Positions 11,801 through 26,800 of a DNA stretch of 64,000 bases are shown here, in pieces (position 1 is the first letter of the stretch; every line of letters begins with the position of its first letter). Both the position numbers and the translations under genes were made by a program. The stretch is taken from positions 10,970,001-11,034,000 of the forward strand of contig NC_087249.1 of the NCBI RefSeq assembly GCF_037042905.1, given 5' to 3'. The notes beneath the pieces were generated by a model. The model searched no databases and had not been told where the DNA came from. It saw nothing but the letters and a program-made list of their open reading frames with translations. This DNA comes from Lytechinus pictus. Lineage: Eukaryota; Echinodermata; Echinoidea; Temnopleuroida; Toxopneustidae.

Positions 11801-14800
11801 GGAAATCTTCAAATCTATGATAAGAAAATAACATTTTCGCCAATGTGAAAGTAAAATACTCGTATAATATTCCTGAAAAAATAGGCTATATACTGTAGTA
11901 GGTACTTTCTGAAATTATGAGAACGTTTGCATGGATTTAAGACCACTTTACGTGAAGTGGTTTGGAAACCTCTTTCTGCTGATCGAATGGGAACGGGAGC
12001 AAAGTGATCTTCCAAACAGGTTCCCTGAACCAATTTCCAGTAAACTAGTTTTAGAAAGTGTAATGAGAATGGTGTCGAAGACAAAGGCGATTGTATTCTC
12101 AGTTTTGCAGTTGGTCTGGACCGTCTGATGACAACACATTTTGTGTCCTGAAATAGATGAATGGGCCGGCCTGAAAGTCTAATTTCTGCCAGGTGGTGTC
12201 GTTCAGATCCCTGTGTCGTCTGCTTCCTGATATAGGTAGATGGATGACTCATCCAAAGAAAATCTGTGAGAAGAAGAAATAATTCTCAAATTTCTTGAAA
12301 GCATGTGGGTTTTCAGCTCTGTTTTGACCTCATTCATGCATTTCATTAACATGTAGTTGAACTCCAAGTGAAGAACAGTACTGGTTGCAAAGCCAAAGGG
12401 GTTTTAAAAGTTGTTGCACCTGTGGTATGTGTAATTTGGTCTACTCTCAAATAATTGGACCAAAATAATTGGCCAGTTGGCTATCTGTTTCATTAAGATG
12501 GTAATTAGAACGTATAGCCTACACGTAGGTCTACATATATCTCTTTTATGATTTCATCCTTTAACAGTCTGGATCAGAATTATGCAGCTAGTGTGCCGGA
12601 CCTGGCAATAAAAATTGCATTTATTAATTAAAAAATAGTCAGCGCTATTTTTTACAAGTCCGATGAAGAAATAGTATTGGATTATCCTCATGGTAACAAC
12701 AGTCTGGGGACCTTGCCCTGAGGCTAAGGACCTAGCCCTAAGGCTAAGGACAAGGACAAGGCAAAGATATTCAAGACTAAGTCTACTTTATTGTCCTCAA
12801 GGTCAAGGCTATGTCTATGTGGAGAACAACACTGCTTGTGAGTTAGCTTTTATACATGGCCCTGTGTCTGTTGTGATATCACATACCTGCCGACTGCAAA
12901 AAAGACTATTCGCAAAAAGCCGAGTGAGTGCGAGGATCTCAAGTTCAGTCACAGGCCCTTTAGAAATCTGATTTGGATTTCCTATGTTAACCATTGTTTC
13001 TGAATCCGAATTGCTACCTCTCAGGTAGCGGCCAATCAGCAAGCGTATTGCTCGCATCAGTGAACCCTGTATGACCCTGTGCCGCAGAAGCGAACGAACC
13101 CGGTCCCATAACGTCATAGACACCGATGGTGCAGATTGGCGAATTGGCATGCTCATAAATAATTTATATATTCACGTCTTCACCAGAATCCCAAAGGCCT
13201 CGCGACCAACTTCGCTCGCTCTCGCGCTCACTCGGGTATCGCCAATTTTCGTCGTCTCGTCTCAGCCACTGCATGACGAGGAATGAAGCCAAGTCGCGAG
13301 GCCTTGTCAAAGGCTAGATCTTTGTGAGTTTGAATTCAGTTGCTGTAATAGAGAATAGAGATATAGTATGTTCACCAGAGAAAGGTTTTGAAGAGCTGAT
13401 CTCTTTGTTACCCCCTGAAGTCCGAAACTTGTCCTGATGGAGCCAGCTTTATGCATTTACCCCTCAAATATTCACAAGCTAGGTTTTATGACTGAGATTC
13501 CTGTATGAGTCATCCTCTATTATTTTTCCCTGGAGTTTTGATTATCAAATTACATATTTATTGCATTATAGATAAGCCATAACTCATTGAAAATCAAAGT
13601 CAGGACTGACTAAGAAAGGTATGGTATCTACATATATTTTTAAAGCTTTTGCTTTATAGATATAATACAAGGAATGCCCTCTTATTAAAGCTAAATGACA
13701 GTAGTTGCAGTAAAACACTAATTTCGTGAGAAAGTATGTAAAACCAAGGTTAAGTATGACTATATCATCGTGGATCTAGATCTGGTACAGTTACATAAAC
13801 TGAACTTTGTGAAATCATAAATCTAAGCTGAAATACGATTACACTGAAGATCGCCAACACAGATAGGCACACGTGGGACAGTGTATTATTATTGCTGGAA
13901 TAAAGACAGACGGAAGTGACCGAATCCGCGCTTATTTTGCTTATTTCTCAGCAATGACACAATTTCTTCCAGAATCCTTTGGCACATATTTTTTATTCAT
14001 ACAAACAGACACTTGGGTGGTCATTTTATTCGATTCTGTAAAAAGTCATTTTGAGATCGTTACCATAACTGGAATTTACCTTTAAATACAAAGCTATTCT
14101 ATATGGGTTATTTTACAATCGGTATACTTTCAGAAAATGGCTGTCTGTGCATGATAAAAAGAAACATATGTGTGGTATGTAGGCCTCTCAAATCTGCAGT
14201 GGCAAGAGCAACTTGCAACTTCCAAAAATGACCATATCTTTAATTTTAGGGCCAGAATTTTTCTTTTCCACTTTTAAAAAACATTTTTCTAGCCTTTATT
14301 CTTAGTAATCATTAGGCATTTTCGTTACAAATCAGAATTGATTATTGAAAGACAATTGTTTAAAAACTGAAAAACCCAAAGCTACCTATTTGTTATGATA
14401 TTTTTTTGTGACTATGACAGTTTTGTCAAAGAATGTCTGCTCTGAATTCTGTATTTGTATACATAGTTGGACATATGACTTGATTGAATTTTATATGCAA
14501 CAAACTCAAAATGTTAGCTTCGCCCATATCTACTTATTTTTTACACAGTTCACATTCCAATGTTGCTAAATCAAATAATTTAGTTAGTCAAATGAGACAG
14601 CTGTATACATGTATAAACTGATTGTAAAATAACCCATGATATATTTTCCAACTGTGAACGTGAAGTTCCAAGTTTGAAAAGGAATTATATCTCCCTGCTA
14701 CGAATGATTTTAATGATGAATTTATTGAATATTTACCACAATTCTATTTGATATGATGGAAATAATTGAATTGAATAGAGTTCATTCTTACTTCCCTCTC

Positions 14801-17800
14801 ATAATTAGGTCAAATACTAGGCCTATCTATTCCAAAACATTTTTTTTAAATTTCTACACATATATTGAAATCCACCACCAGACTGTCAACATCATTTTGC
14901 AATGCACTTGCATTTTTTAAAGCTCAGGACTGTATTCTCTTCTTGAAGCTTTTTTAAAAGAAGAGACAAGGGAGTAGATACAAATCTGTTATGATACAAA
15001 AGAGATAAAGATTCCCAACTTGGTAGGGAACCCTTGTTCTTTGTGGCTAAAGTTTGGTTTGCAAAGAAAAGGGTAGGGTACCCTGAAAATCCTACCTAAA
15101 AATCACAAATTTAAGAAAGAAGGGATGATTCATTCAGTTATGTAATAAACCAATGGATGAAGCAAGATAAAGAGAATAAGTGTAGAGAGTTGTGGGGTTT
15201 CATGTGAAAAGTACTAGTTATACAGGATCAAGCTTTCCAAACTTGTATAGATACTGCTTAAATCACTGCTTAAATCGACCTTTCCTAAGTATAAAGTAGG
15301 TTTTTTTTTTCAGATCAGAATGCAAACATATTATTTACATGTACATCTTGTGGGTCAAATTTTGACAAAGTCAAGCAGATTTCTGTGGTATGTTGGTTGA
15401 TTCACTGAGGTACATGTATATTCCCTTGTCCTTGTTTTTTAAGCTTCAGTCATTTGTGAATTTTTCGGTTCTATACTATACAAGAATCAAGATGATTGCA
15501 GATTTTACCAGCATATAATGTTTGTCTCCTAGGTATCAAAATTTTCCTTAAATTCACTGGCATGTTGTGAAAACTTTGTTGTTAGCAAATCACAGTTTGT
15601 TGATTAAAGTCAATGTATATTTGGCTTCTGGGCTGGCTTTGAAAGTTTGTGCATGTGTATTAGGGGCCTACTGCTAGATGATTTAAGAATATATGCAAAT
15701 TATTGCCAAACATGCAAATAAAAAAAAATAAGATGTTGTTTTAGTCCTATAAATGAATAAAAAAATTTCATTCCAAACATTTGTAGCATTATTTCAAATG
15801 TTCTAATTTTTGAAGGTTCCTTTAAAATCAGAACCAAAAGATGGGGGCTTTTATTTAGAAGGTTAATTTCATCCAACAATGAAATAAGAATTGTTATTGT
15901 TAAGGTTTGATAGTCTGAAAATGAAATTAGATTAATTAAAAATGGTGATATAATAATAACAACATTACTAGCGATAAACCTAGATTTTTTTGCACTTTTT
16001 GCCTGAGGTTACAAAATGCAATTTTCATTATGCTTGTTGTACATGTAGCTTGGGGCTACAATTTCAGCACTCCATGCATTCAAAGAATTGATCCTGCCAG
16101 GTACCCATTCACCTCACCCGGGTCAAGTGCTGCACAATGTGGATAAATTTCTTGCTGAAGGAAAACATGCCATGGCTAGTACCAAAATAACTAAAGGAAC
16201 TATACAAATATTTCTTCATTTTTAGACTTAAACTTTTTTAAACTTTTTGAGTAACATATACCTTATTACATTTTTTATTAACGCTTCCTCAGATAACAAT
16301 CCTTATCAATGTTTTTTATTAACAAAGCAGAAGAACGAACCATATTACATTTTTGGGATAACAAACCAACCTTTGGAACACTAAGTTTTTTGTACATTAT
16401 TTTGGAATACAGAACTTGCAAAACATTGAGCTGTAAGTAATACAAAAAAATGGAGTAGAAATCTTTGATATAATTTGATAATCACGGTAGTATCTGTAAA
16501 TTTTATTTTTGTATTTTCTTTTCATATTTTTTTTAAAGCTTTGACACTGGGTACCTGATTATAGCTCCCAAAGTCTTTGTGGCCGAGAGTGTCGAGACGA
16601 TATGCATCAGCTTACAGAACATGACTGGCCCTCTGGAGGTGGCCATTAGGCTCATGGATAACTTCACTGCAATGGCCAAGTTACCAATACAGTTCATGGA
16701 GTTCAAAATGGCTTGCTATAATCTTGAGGTATAGTGGAGATTTGTTTGGGTTTTTTCACCATAGAAATAAATGGATTTTAAACATTAATATAAAGATTTG
16801 AATGCCTTGTTTTAAGGTTTTGAACATCCCATCTTTAAATATCTTATCTATGTTTATCTCATCTTATTTTGTATTACCTCCTCTTATCTTAGCTTATCTT
16901 ATCTTAGCTTGTCTTATCTTATCTCATCTTATTTTATCTCATCTTTTCTTATCTCATATGTTTCATCTTTGCATCTTATCTTAACTTATCATATCTCTTC
17001 ACATTTCATTTTATCTTATCTTATCTGTTTCATCTTTGCATTTTATCTTATCATCTTTGCATCTTCTTTTATTTTGTTATCATCTTTTCATCTTAACTTC
17101 TTATCAATTTTACATCCTTATTTTATCTCGTTATCATTTTACATCATTGTGATCATCTTATCTTATCTTTTTATCATCTTTGCATTCTTGTAGGTGCCTT
17201 CCATAGAATATGAGATGATGCATGCCACTTTGGTTGTCAAGTTAAGGAGGACCTTGGTTACCCAGAGTGGTTTTGAGGTGATCGAGAGGAGAACTGTTAC
17301 TATCAATGGTGTCAATACTGAGATGTTCATCGAGACGGACAAGCCAGTCTACAAACCTGGGCAAACAGGTCAGTCAAGGAAAGAAATCGGGTCAATCCTT
17401 CATTGGCCTTTCAACTTTGACCTTTACTAGAACATTTGTTGTTCTTTCTTTCTTTCCCTTTTCCCCTCTTTCCTATAAATTCCTTCTCTTTCTCTCTTCC
17501 TTTGTTTTTTGTTGCCCCTTAGATCAAGGATTGCATTAACTGGAATGTATAATTAATCATGAAAATCAGGCGCACAATTAATTGTTAACCTTTGTGTTAC
17601 AGGACCCTGGGACCCATTGCATAAAACTTTTGCCATAAAAAACTCTGGCAAATTTTTTCCAGAGTATTTTAATGTGTAATTTTCAATTGCATAATTTTGT
17701 TTGCCAGAGTTATTTCATGGCAAAGTTTTTTATGCAACGGGTGCTTGATGTGGATATATTTATTCTCATTAACTTTTCTTGAGTAATGAAGAAAGTTCAC

Positions 17801-20800
17801 AGTATATTTCTTCAACCAAGTTTGAACACTTTATTTGCTGTTCTTCTTTTATGAACTTAATGAATGGGTCTGCATTTCAAGACTGCTATTAAGAGCCCAT
17901 TGTGATAATGAAGTGTTATATTGATTGAAGCCCTCTGGAAGAGCAGAGATTAGATGGTTATTCAGGTGTCAAATCAGTTGTCAGATCCCCTTTTAAGTGT
18001 CTTCAGTAAACTCAGATAAGTTTGGAAAGGATTCAGTTCAATAACCTGTTGTGCTTCACAGATCATGCTCCCTAGTATGTCTGTGTTTCTCATAGGCGTA
18101 TTCAGACCACCTCAAATTTCGAGAACACCACAGGAGCGTTTCATGAAATGACTTGTCAGACCTTTTTTCTGATAAGTCCCATTTTATCTGACAGATACCA
18201 TAAGAATTGTGCTTCTAAGCCAATCAAAATCAAGGAAAGTTGTCAGATTTGACAACTCGTCAGATAAAAATGTTGATGAAATGCATCCCAGGTATTCTCT
18301 GCTTGGGAAATCTACCCTGATTTACCCTTATCACAAGATACAAGGTATTTTTGGCAGTGTGAAAGCAAATAACTTGTAATATTCCCAAAAGAGAATACCC
18401 CCTAAATAGAAAATTAACAAGAACTTTCATAAGTATTTTTCCAAGGTTGCAGGCACTCTTGCAGTATTCAAGCAAAAATTATGAAAACTTTTTCAACCCA
18501 GTGAGTAGTTGGGCTCATGAGCAACGTGGGCTGCCGAGTATGTGATTTTGAATTGTGCGCCTCTCCTGCTAATCAGACCACACTGTGCATGCTCTTAACT
18601 CTGAAAACTTATCCCGAATAATGTCTGTTTCAGGCCGGTGGGAATGCAGAAAAGAATAACTGGGCAAGTTTGAGTGTGAACAAGTTCTCGTAATTCAATA
18701 ATACATTTATTCTGTTGATCAAGTTGGTATGAATACGCCTCTTGTGAGTTAATATTAATAACATTAAAAATCATCCTGACTGGCTGACACTAAAGATATC
18801 TTTGACTTAATAACTTTTCTCTGCTAGAGAAAATAATTGTAACACATGTAGTATAGAAATACTGTTTTGATGTTTGCAGTCTCTTGTACATTCCCAATTT
18901 TATATGGGTTTCCCGAACTTCTTCCTGAATGACCCATACCCCCCCCAAAAAAAAAAAAAAAAAATAGGGTTATCACTTGATAAACATTAGACATTTTTTA
19001 ATTCCCAGAAAGTTGTCACTCCTCAAAATGTCATAAATTATCTATATTTATAAGGGAGGATATCCTACAAACCGAATCTCCTTTTCTTTGTACACTAGCC
19101 CTTCTTGTAGCATACAAGTTGTGTCATAATGTCCTGGTTATACAAGTGTTCCACCTGTGATGACATAACATATTGAATATACTGCATTGTTGGTAAGCCT
19201 GTCAGTGTCTCAGAGAAGAGATGAGGAATATAACAGAAAGATGTTGCTTCAAAAAGAGAATAACAATTCCTAAAGCTAGCTCTGTTCATTCGTGTTTAGC
19301 ACTTTGTACTGTATTTGCTCTGTTTCCAATGGAGATAGATCTTTCGGAGTGAAAGTGACAGTGACATTTATATTACATGATCCGATGAGACAGATATCTT
19401 GTCTCTTTTCCCCGGGACAGTTTGTGGAATTCCCTGGTGGCAGTCACTTGCCAAAAAACATGTCTGTGGCAGTTGCAAGCTGAACTCCAAATTTTGAATC
19501 ACATTATATTTTGTGAAGATTTCAAGATAGGGTCTTCCTTTTAGTAATTCTCTTCATTAGAATGTTTTCCTAGCATTTCCTGGAATTCAGACCTCCCATG
19601 ACTGTCAGAAATGATCTTAGTCAAAGTAAAAATATTATTTTACAAGTGTTTTTGTCTCGCCCACCAGAGGTGAAGGCGAGACTTAGGGATCCAAATGTCG
19701 TCCGTCGTCCGTCCGTCACAAACCTTATGACTTATAGCTCCACAACCGTAAGTCACTTTTCAACCAATCTTGGATGGTAGATGGACTGGGGGGACCTGCA
19801 TGTTATGCTGCAGTCAGAGGTGACATGGTAAGGTCAAAATTCATTTTCAGGTCAACGTTAAAGTTTACATGCAAGACTCTTATGACACCTAACTCGGCAA
19901 CTGTAAGTCACTTTTCAACCAAACTTGGATGGTAGATTGACTGGGGGACCTGCATGTTATGCTGCAGTTGGAGGTCACATTTCCGCAACCGTAAGTCACT
20001 TTTCAACCAAACTTGGATGGTAGATGGACTTGAGGGACCTGCATGTTATGCTGCAGTCAGAGGTCACATGGTAAGGTCAAAGGTCATTTTTAGGCCAAAG
20101 TTAAAGTTTACATGCAAGACTCTTATGAGACCTAACTCCGCAACCGTAAATCACTTTTCATACAAACTTGTATGGTAGATGTACTTAGGCGACCTGCATG
20201 TTATGCTGCAGTCTGAGGTCACATGGTAAGGTCAAAGGTCATTTTCAGGCCAACGTTTAAGTTTACATGGAAGACTCTTATGACGCCTAACTCCGCAACC
20301 GCAAGTCACTTTTCACCAAAATTTGGATTGTCGATGTAGTTATGAGACCTGCATGTCATGCTGCAGTCGGAGGTCACATGATAAGGTCAAAGGTCATTTT
20401 CGGGTCAACGTTAAAGTTTCCGTGCAACTCTCTTATGACACATAACTCTGCAACCGTAAATCACTATTCAACCAAACTTGGTTGGTAAATGTACCTAGGA
20501 GACCTGCATGCTATTGTATTGGGAGGTCACATGGTATGGTCAAAGTTTATTATGAGGCCAACATTAAAGTTTTTATGCAAGACTCTTATGACAAGTGTTA
20601 TTCCATCCCAGTCATTTCACAATGAAGTTTTGATACAATTCTGTTGCGTGCCTTCGCAAATCACGATATTTCTGGTTATTTTCATAAGGGGGCACAAAAT
20701 CGCTTTTGCCTTGTTTTTCAATTCATGTGAAAGGAACAGCAATCGCAAGATTTTCATTTTCCCTCTTTTCGTCTCATCTGCATAGCAGAGCGAGACTAGG

Positions 20801-23800
20801 CGCCGCTTTTCTGATAGCGTCGACTGCTCCGCTTGTTATCCGAAGGATTGGGGAACAGGGGATGATTGTCTTCTTCATGACTTTTCAAATTATGAAGAAA
20901 AAAAATCATTAAAGAGGTTAAATGCTTTTCTCACCCAGGCAAAATTTTCCTTAACCCCATACTATAAGTGGTGCTACATGGTAAATTAGTCCCACCTGTA
21001 TCATGGCGTTGAACTTAGCCCACTTTCTTTGCTTCAAAGCATTTTTCCACAGATAGCTAACCTGACCTATTGGGGCCAGCAAATACATGTAGCAGGGTTA
21101 GCTATTAGGCAATTGCGGTGTTAAGCGTAAAAGTCCAGGGTTAAGAGTTGCTGTGAGAAAAGAAATCTTGCCAAGCCAAAGACAGTGCTCGATGCATGCC
21201 AGCACTGTTATCCAATAAGAGATAAATGCCAATGAATGGCTAGCACTAGTCCTGGATTACTGAATTCTGTATGAGAAAAACTTGTGATAGGCAGGTAATT
21301 TGGCCTGTTACAAAGGAAAAAATATAGTACATGCTTAAGGATAGTACAGGGCTAGCAATAGTACGGGGTCAAGAAAATGTTGTGAGATTAGTTGATTTCA
21401 CTCCCCATTATTTATACCCTGATTGGAACTTTGATCAACAAGTTGCCGACAAGTTGGTAGCACAACTTCAACTTTTGTTCTGAAAGGGACCTCCTGTGCA
21501 CAGGGCTCAATCAGGGATTTAGGCTACACCGTACATATTCTGACCGCATGACTCGAAAGAAGCAGCCATTGGCAGTGCTTTCTTATATCTGCCCCTCAAA
21601 GCATCCATTTAGGCCGACATGTGTCTTGTAGTTGTACCTGTTGATCTCTTGTATGAACCCATTGTAAATGTACCTCCATTGTAGGTGGATCACAGGGATT
21701 GAAGAGTTCCCCAAGTCATTGTGAGATGCTATGACTAATTCTATTTGATAGGTCAATTATATGGATTCAGCCATCATCAATAGGTCTGAGTTCTGCATCA
21801 GTGACAGATTCACTGTGTTCAGACCATCTCCCGCTTGCCTGGACATCCCCTGGCAGATGTCCCACTTACCGGGATATCCCCTGGCAAACTCATAGTCTGA
21901 ATGCTCATGGAAAAATTCCCTTTCTCCTGTTTTCTTTTCCCCCCTCCCCTGGTTTTAGGAAGGATATAGGCAACCTAGGCTTATAATGTGATGGGGCGCA
22001 GCAGGGTGCTACATAAGCACTTGCCCGATTGCCCGGGGCAAGTAAAAGGAGTGTTTTGAAGTAAAGACCAAAACTACTTGCCCGAACTGGGCAAGCAAAA
22101 TTATCACAGTAGAATGACCAAAATTAGGGTCGATATGATATTGACCCTAATTTTGGTCATGGCAGGCAAGATAAAATCATTTTGGAAAAAGAATGCAATA
22201 ACAAGGTAGTTCAGTTCATGTCAAAAGAGAGAAAAAGGTCAAATAGATTTTTGGGCAAGTACATGTATATTATAACTATTTAAAAATTTACCTGCCCGAT
22301 TGGGCAAGTGCTTCTAAAAAGTTATGTAGTACCCTGGGCGCAGCTGTTTATTCATTATTGCGCATGCACAAATAAGACAGTAAACTTCTTCATCAAACAT
22401 GGATGTCAGCCACACCTCTTCCCCCCCCCCCCCCCGGAGATGGGGAGGGGGACGGGGACGTGTGGACGCTGGTTGTAAATCTCTCCTTCCTTCCCATGGT
22501 AAGTGGGTAAGTGGGGATAGTGTGAATGCCAGGATTAGGAAGCCACACAGAAGGATCTATGGATGATTGAAGATGAATGGGAAAATGAATTGATCACAAT
22601 CCCTTTCCCCTCTCGAAACAAAGTTATATCACCAGGCGTATTTGGACCGACTCAATCACCAGAATACCTGTGAATAAACAAGAACTTTTCAGGTATGAAA
22701 GTACCTGAATATTAATTTCCACATTCGCACCAACCTACAGTTAACTGCACTTCAGTAGCCAGCTTCAAGGCTGAGTTGCAGAAAATCCAACTGCGCAAAT
22801 ACTGCGCTAATTCTTTTTAACCGCACGTAGAATAGATCTTCCACAGCACTGTACATACTCCTGCACAATTCGATGATACACCAACCTGGTGGACTGTACT
22901 TTCACAGGTGATGAAAAGTTCTTGAAGTTATCAGGAGAGGTTCACGATTCAAAATACCATGTAGCTGGCTCAGATCAGCAACACGGTCCACAGCGCCTGC
23001 GCCCAACTTCTCGATGGGTGGCGGAATCTCCTGTAATTTGCTTTCACCCTGCGATAATACCTGAAAATGTTCTTCTAATTTTGCGAAGTACCTACTATTT
23101 ATCAATTTTCTTTTTTGACTTTGACAAGTATTTTTCCTTTCACATTGGCAAAAATACCTAACATCATCTGATCGGGTTAGTTCAGGGGAAATTTCCTGAT
23201 CAGGGAATACCTGACTATTCTGAAACTTTGAGTCAGTCTGAATATGCCTAAAGCCTAATGGAGCTTTCACAATTGCTGTGCTAGATCGTTTGCGGTGTTA
23301 TATAGGATATGTTGCACTCAATCCGTATGGTTGTAAGCAGTCACATCACCAATTGTGAAAGGGGCCTAAGGCATGAATGAAATCTCAGGCTTTTCAAGTG
23401 TTGGGTCAGATATTGTTAAAAGATCAATACACTCTTCAACTACTTGTTAAGACCAGCAAATTACCTCATTACAAATAACCACAGAAGGGGGCATACACAT
23501 GGACAGTTCTATTTATGGTCAAGCATTTGTTCCATTATCCTACGTCCATTCTTGTGCATGAATAGTATACATACATGTAACAGGTAGAGATAAAGAAATG
23601 TCAAGGCCAGTGTTATAAAAGTTGCCTGTTACACAATATGAGGTTACAAGAAATTGGGCCTACTTTCTAAAATGTACATTTACATTCCTTGTAACAAATG
23701 AAAGTGCTTAAAAAATATAAAGGTTACATTTCTTCAAATGTGTTTGTGTACCCTAGGCTTACATTTAAATATATACCTCAAATCTTTGAGAAGGATTCAA

Positions 23801-26800
23801 AGCTCATTCACACTGAAAAAGAAGGGGTTTCATGTCTTCTTAAAGGTCAAGTCCACCCCAGGAAATGCTGACTTGAATAAATAGAGAAAAATCAAACTAG
23901 CATAGTGCTGAAAATTTCATCAAAATCGGATGTAAAATAAGAAAGTTATGACATTTTAAAGTTTCGCTTATGTTTCACAAAACAATGATATGCACAACTA
24001 GGTTAGTCAGTCGATGATGTCCATCACTCACTATTTCTTTTGTATTTTATTGTTTGAAATACACAATATTTCATTTCTTATAGATTTGAAAATAAGGACC
24101 AACTTGACTGAACCATATAGTATTAAACAATGCTAATTTCACATGTTTAGGGAGGAATTAATCGTATCACTTGACAATGAGGAGAAAATTAGAATATTTC
24201 ATATTTCATATAATAAAATACAAAAGAAATAGTGAGTGGATGACGTCATAGTCTCCTCATTTGCATACCAGCTAGGATGTTTTGTGAAATTAAGCGAACT
24301 GTTTTGTGAAATTAACTGTTTTGTGAAATTAAGCGAAAGTTTAAAATGTCATAACTTTCTTATTTTACATCCGATTTTGATGATATTTTCAGTGTTATAC
24401 TTGCTGGATTTTTCTCTTCTTATTCGAATCAACTTTTTGTTGGGGTGGACTTGTCCTTTAATGAATTTCCACAAAATTATGTAACCTATTTGGTTATTTC
24501 ACTTTTTTCTTATTTGTTAACCGTTTTTCACTCATGAAGATACTTTCTATTTACACACCTTCATGTATATCGAGGATTCCCACTATGCTGTTCAAGGTTA
24601 AAGCATGTCTTGCACTTGAAATGATATTTTTCCTTTCCTTTTTAATATTAAAAGAATACTGTACATCTATGAACACATGTTATTCAAATCCAATAATATA
24701 AGCAAACTTTCTTAGTGTATTCCTACTTGTCTCTTATCCACTATTTTTCATGTTCTTGTTGAGCCCATTTTCTGGAGTTTTTACTAGTTTGCGAATAATT
24801 GGACCATGATACTATTGGTAAAGAAAAATGAATGTATTTTGTAAAATTAAAAGTTTGACATGTCCTTGGGTTTTGGAGGCACTAAGATGGTTATTTTGTG
24901 TTTCTTGAAAATTAAAATATTAATGCTATGAACGTGTACATCTATATACTTGTAGAAGTTGTAGTGTATGCATAGTCAGTATCCATATATATCAGAGGAA
25001 ATATGTTTATGAAACCATGTGTTACACACATGTTAAGGACCAATTGCCTATTTTTATAAATATCTTTATGTCCCACGTGAAATCATAGCCACAAGCCATT
25101 ATTAAGAAATTATGTTCTGTGGAAAAATTGTAGTGTGGCATGATATAAGTCCAATTTATTTGGCTTCTTTATTTAGATCTACATAGTGCATTCCTTGTAT
25201 TATTCCTAAAAAAATCTGTATACTGCATTGATTATTTCATGCTTGGCTGATAATTCCATAATTTGGCTTTAAGCTGTGGTTTTGATGAAAGCTCAGACTT
25301 TTGTTAGATTGCATGGTGCGATGTTTTATGGAAATCCTCTAGATGTTAGGCAAGCTGTCACAGCAAAACATAACTTTCTTTCAAAGTTACGAAGTAAAAG
25401 AACTTTTTATTTCATAACTCAAAAATTTTAGACACCTTTCACCTCTTGGCAAGAGGTGTTCTGTAATTTTGTACTACTTTTAGACAGCTGTCCAAGAAAG
25501 GTCAACAATGCATAAATCACTCTGGTTGTATGTCATACATGTACATGTGGGTGTTTGGAATAGTCTCCCCAGCAACATCATTTCATACCCCTTACATGTA
25601 GCTCAATTATTCAAACTGAAAACTTATTTATTTTCTCTATAACCTCTCTAGATTGTAAGCACTGAGAGATGTTTTCTTTGTTGTAAAATGCTTTGACCAT
25701 GTTTAGATGGATCAGCGTTTACAGATGTTCAAATGTGTATAAGCATATTGTGACAGCTCTATTTTAGTCTTGGGCATTATTTCTTGAAATTCCAATGTTT
25801 CTTCAGTGTGTACCTTTCCAGACATTGCGCTATGCTGGTAGGGTATATCTTCCTATGCCCTACTGTTTCTGAGCAGCTCTCACAGTGGCACAAGGTTAAT
25901 GTAATATTCTTTGGCCTTATTCATTTGGACAAAAAAAAATTCTTCCAAGTCAAGGTAACAACACATGGTTTATCTATTCTCTGGAAGCTGCCAAAAAAAC
26001 CCAAACAGTCTCAACATGTTTTATCCATGCCTTATGATGTTCCAAAACAAAATACAATGGTATTTGAAGAGGTTTTTGCTTAATGTTTACATGTATCTGT
26101 AATAGATTTTTTTGGGGGGATGGGTGTTTCTCAGATAGGTCTGCCTAAAAGTCACATGTAACTGCCAATGTGAGCTTGTGTGAAAGCAGAAAACTCCAAG
26201 AATAAAATCAATGAAAGTTTGAGAACCGTCGAACAAACAATAGGATCAATCAAAATTTGAAGAGAGTGACAATTAAAAAGCATTATTATGAGCATTTGAA
26301 AAAAGAATCGCATAATCTACAGAGATTCTCTAATTGTCAGTGCGACCAAGATTTGTGATATCACAGATGAAGAACTTGCCACGTTGTGCACTAGAAATAC
26401 ACCCCAAATATATACCCTCAAAACAACTATTTGTCCATGATATATTTCATTAAACCTCTTTCACATGGCCATACATGAAAAAAAAAACACCTGATCAATG
26501 GGAAGAGTTAATAAAAGTGACAACTTAAAGGGATGGTCTGGGCTGAAAATATTTATATCTAAATAAATAGAGTAAAATCCACAGAGCAAAATGCTGAAAA
26601 TTTCGTGACAATCAGATAAGAAATAGCAAAGTTATTTAATTTTAAAGTTTATCAATATATTGTGAAAACAGTTATATGCACATCATCATGAATTTGTTAT
26701 AACAGGATATATGAAATGAGACTCTTATATCAGGATTCATGATTCAATCACCGGCAGAAAGTCAGAAACTTGTTAAAGCACACAAAATTATTTTTCTCTT

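Noticed and set aside
12690..13286. Overlapping 70-110 codon frames in the CpG-rich patch of intron 1
   Set aside because: No motif, no splice context; likely part of an old foldback element.
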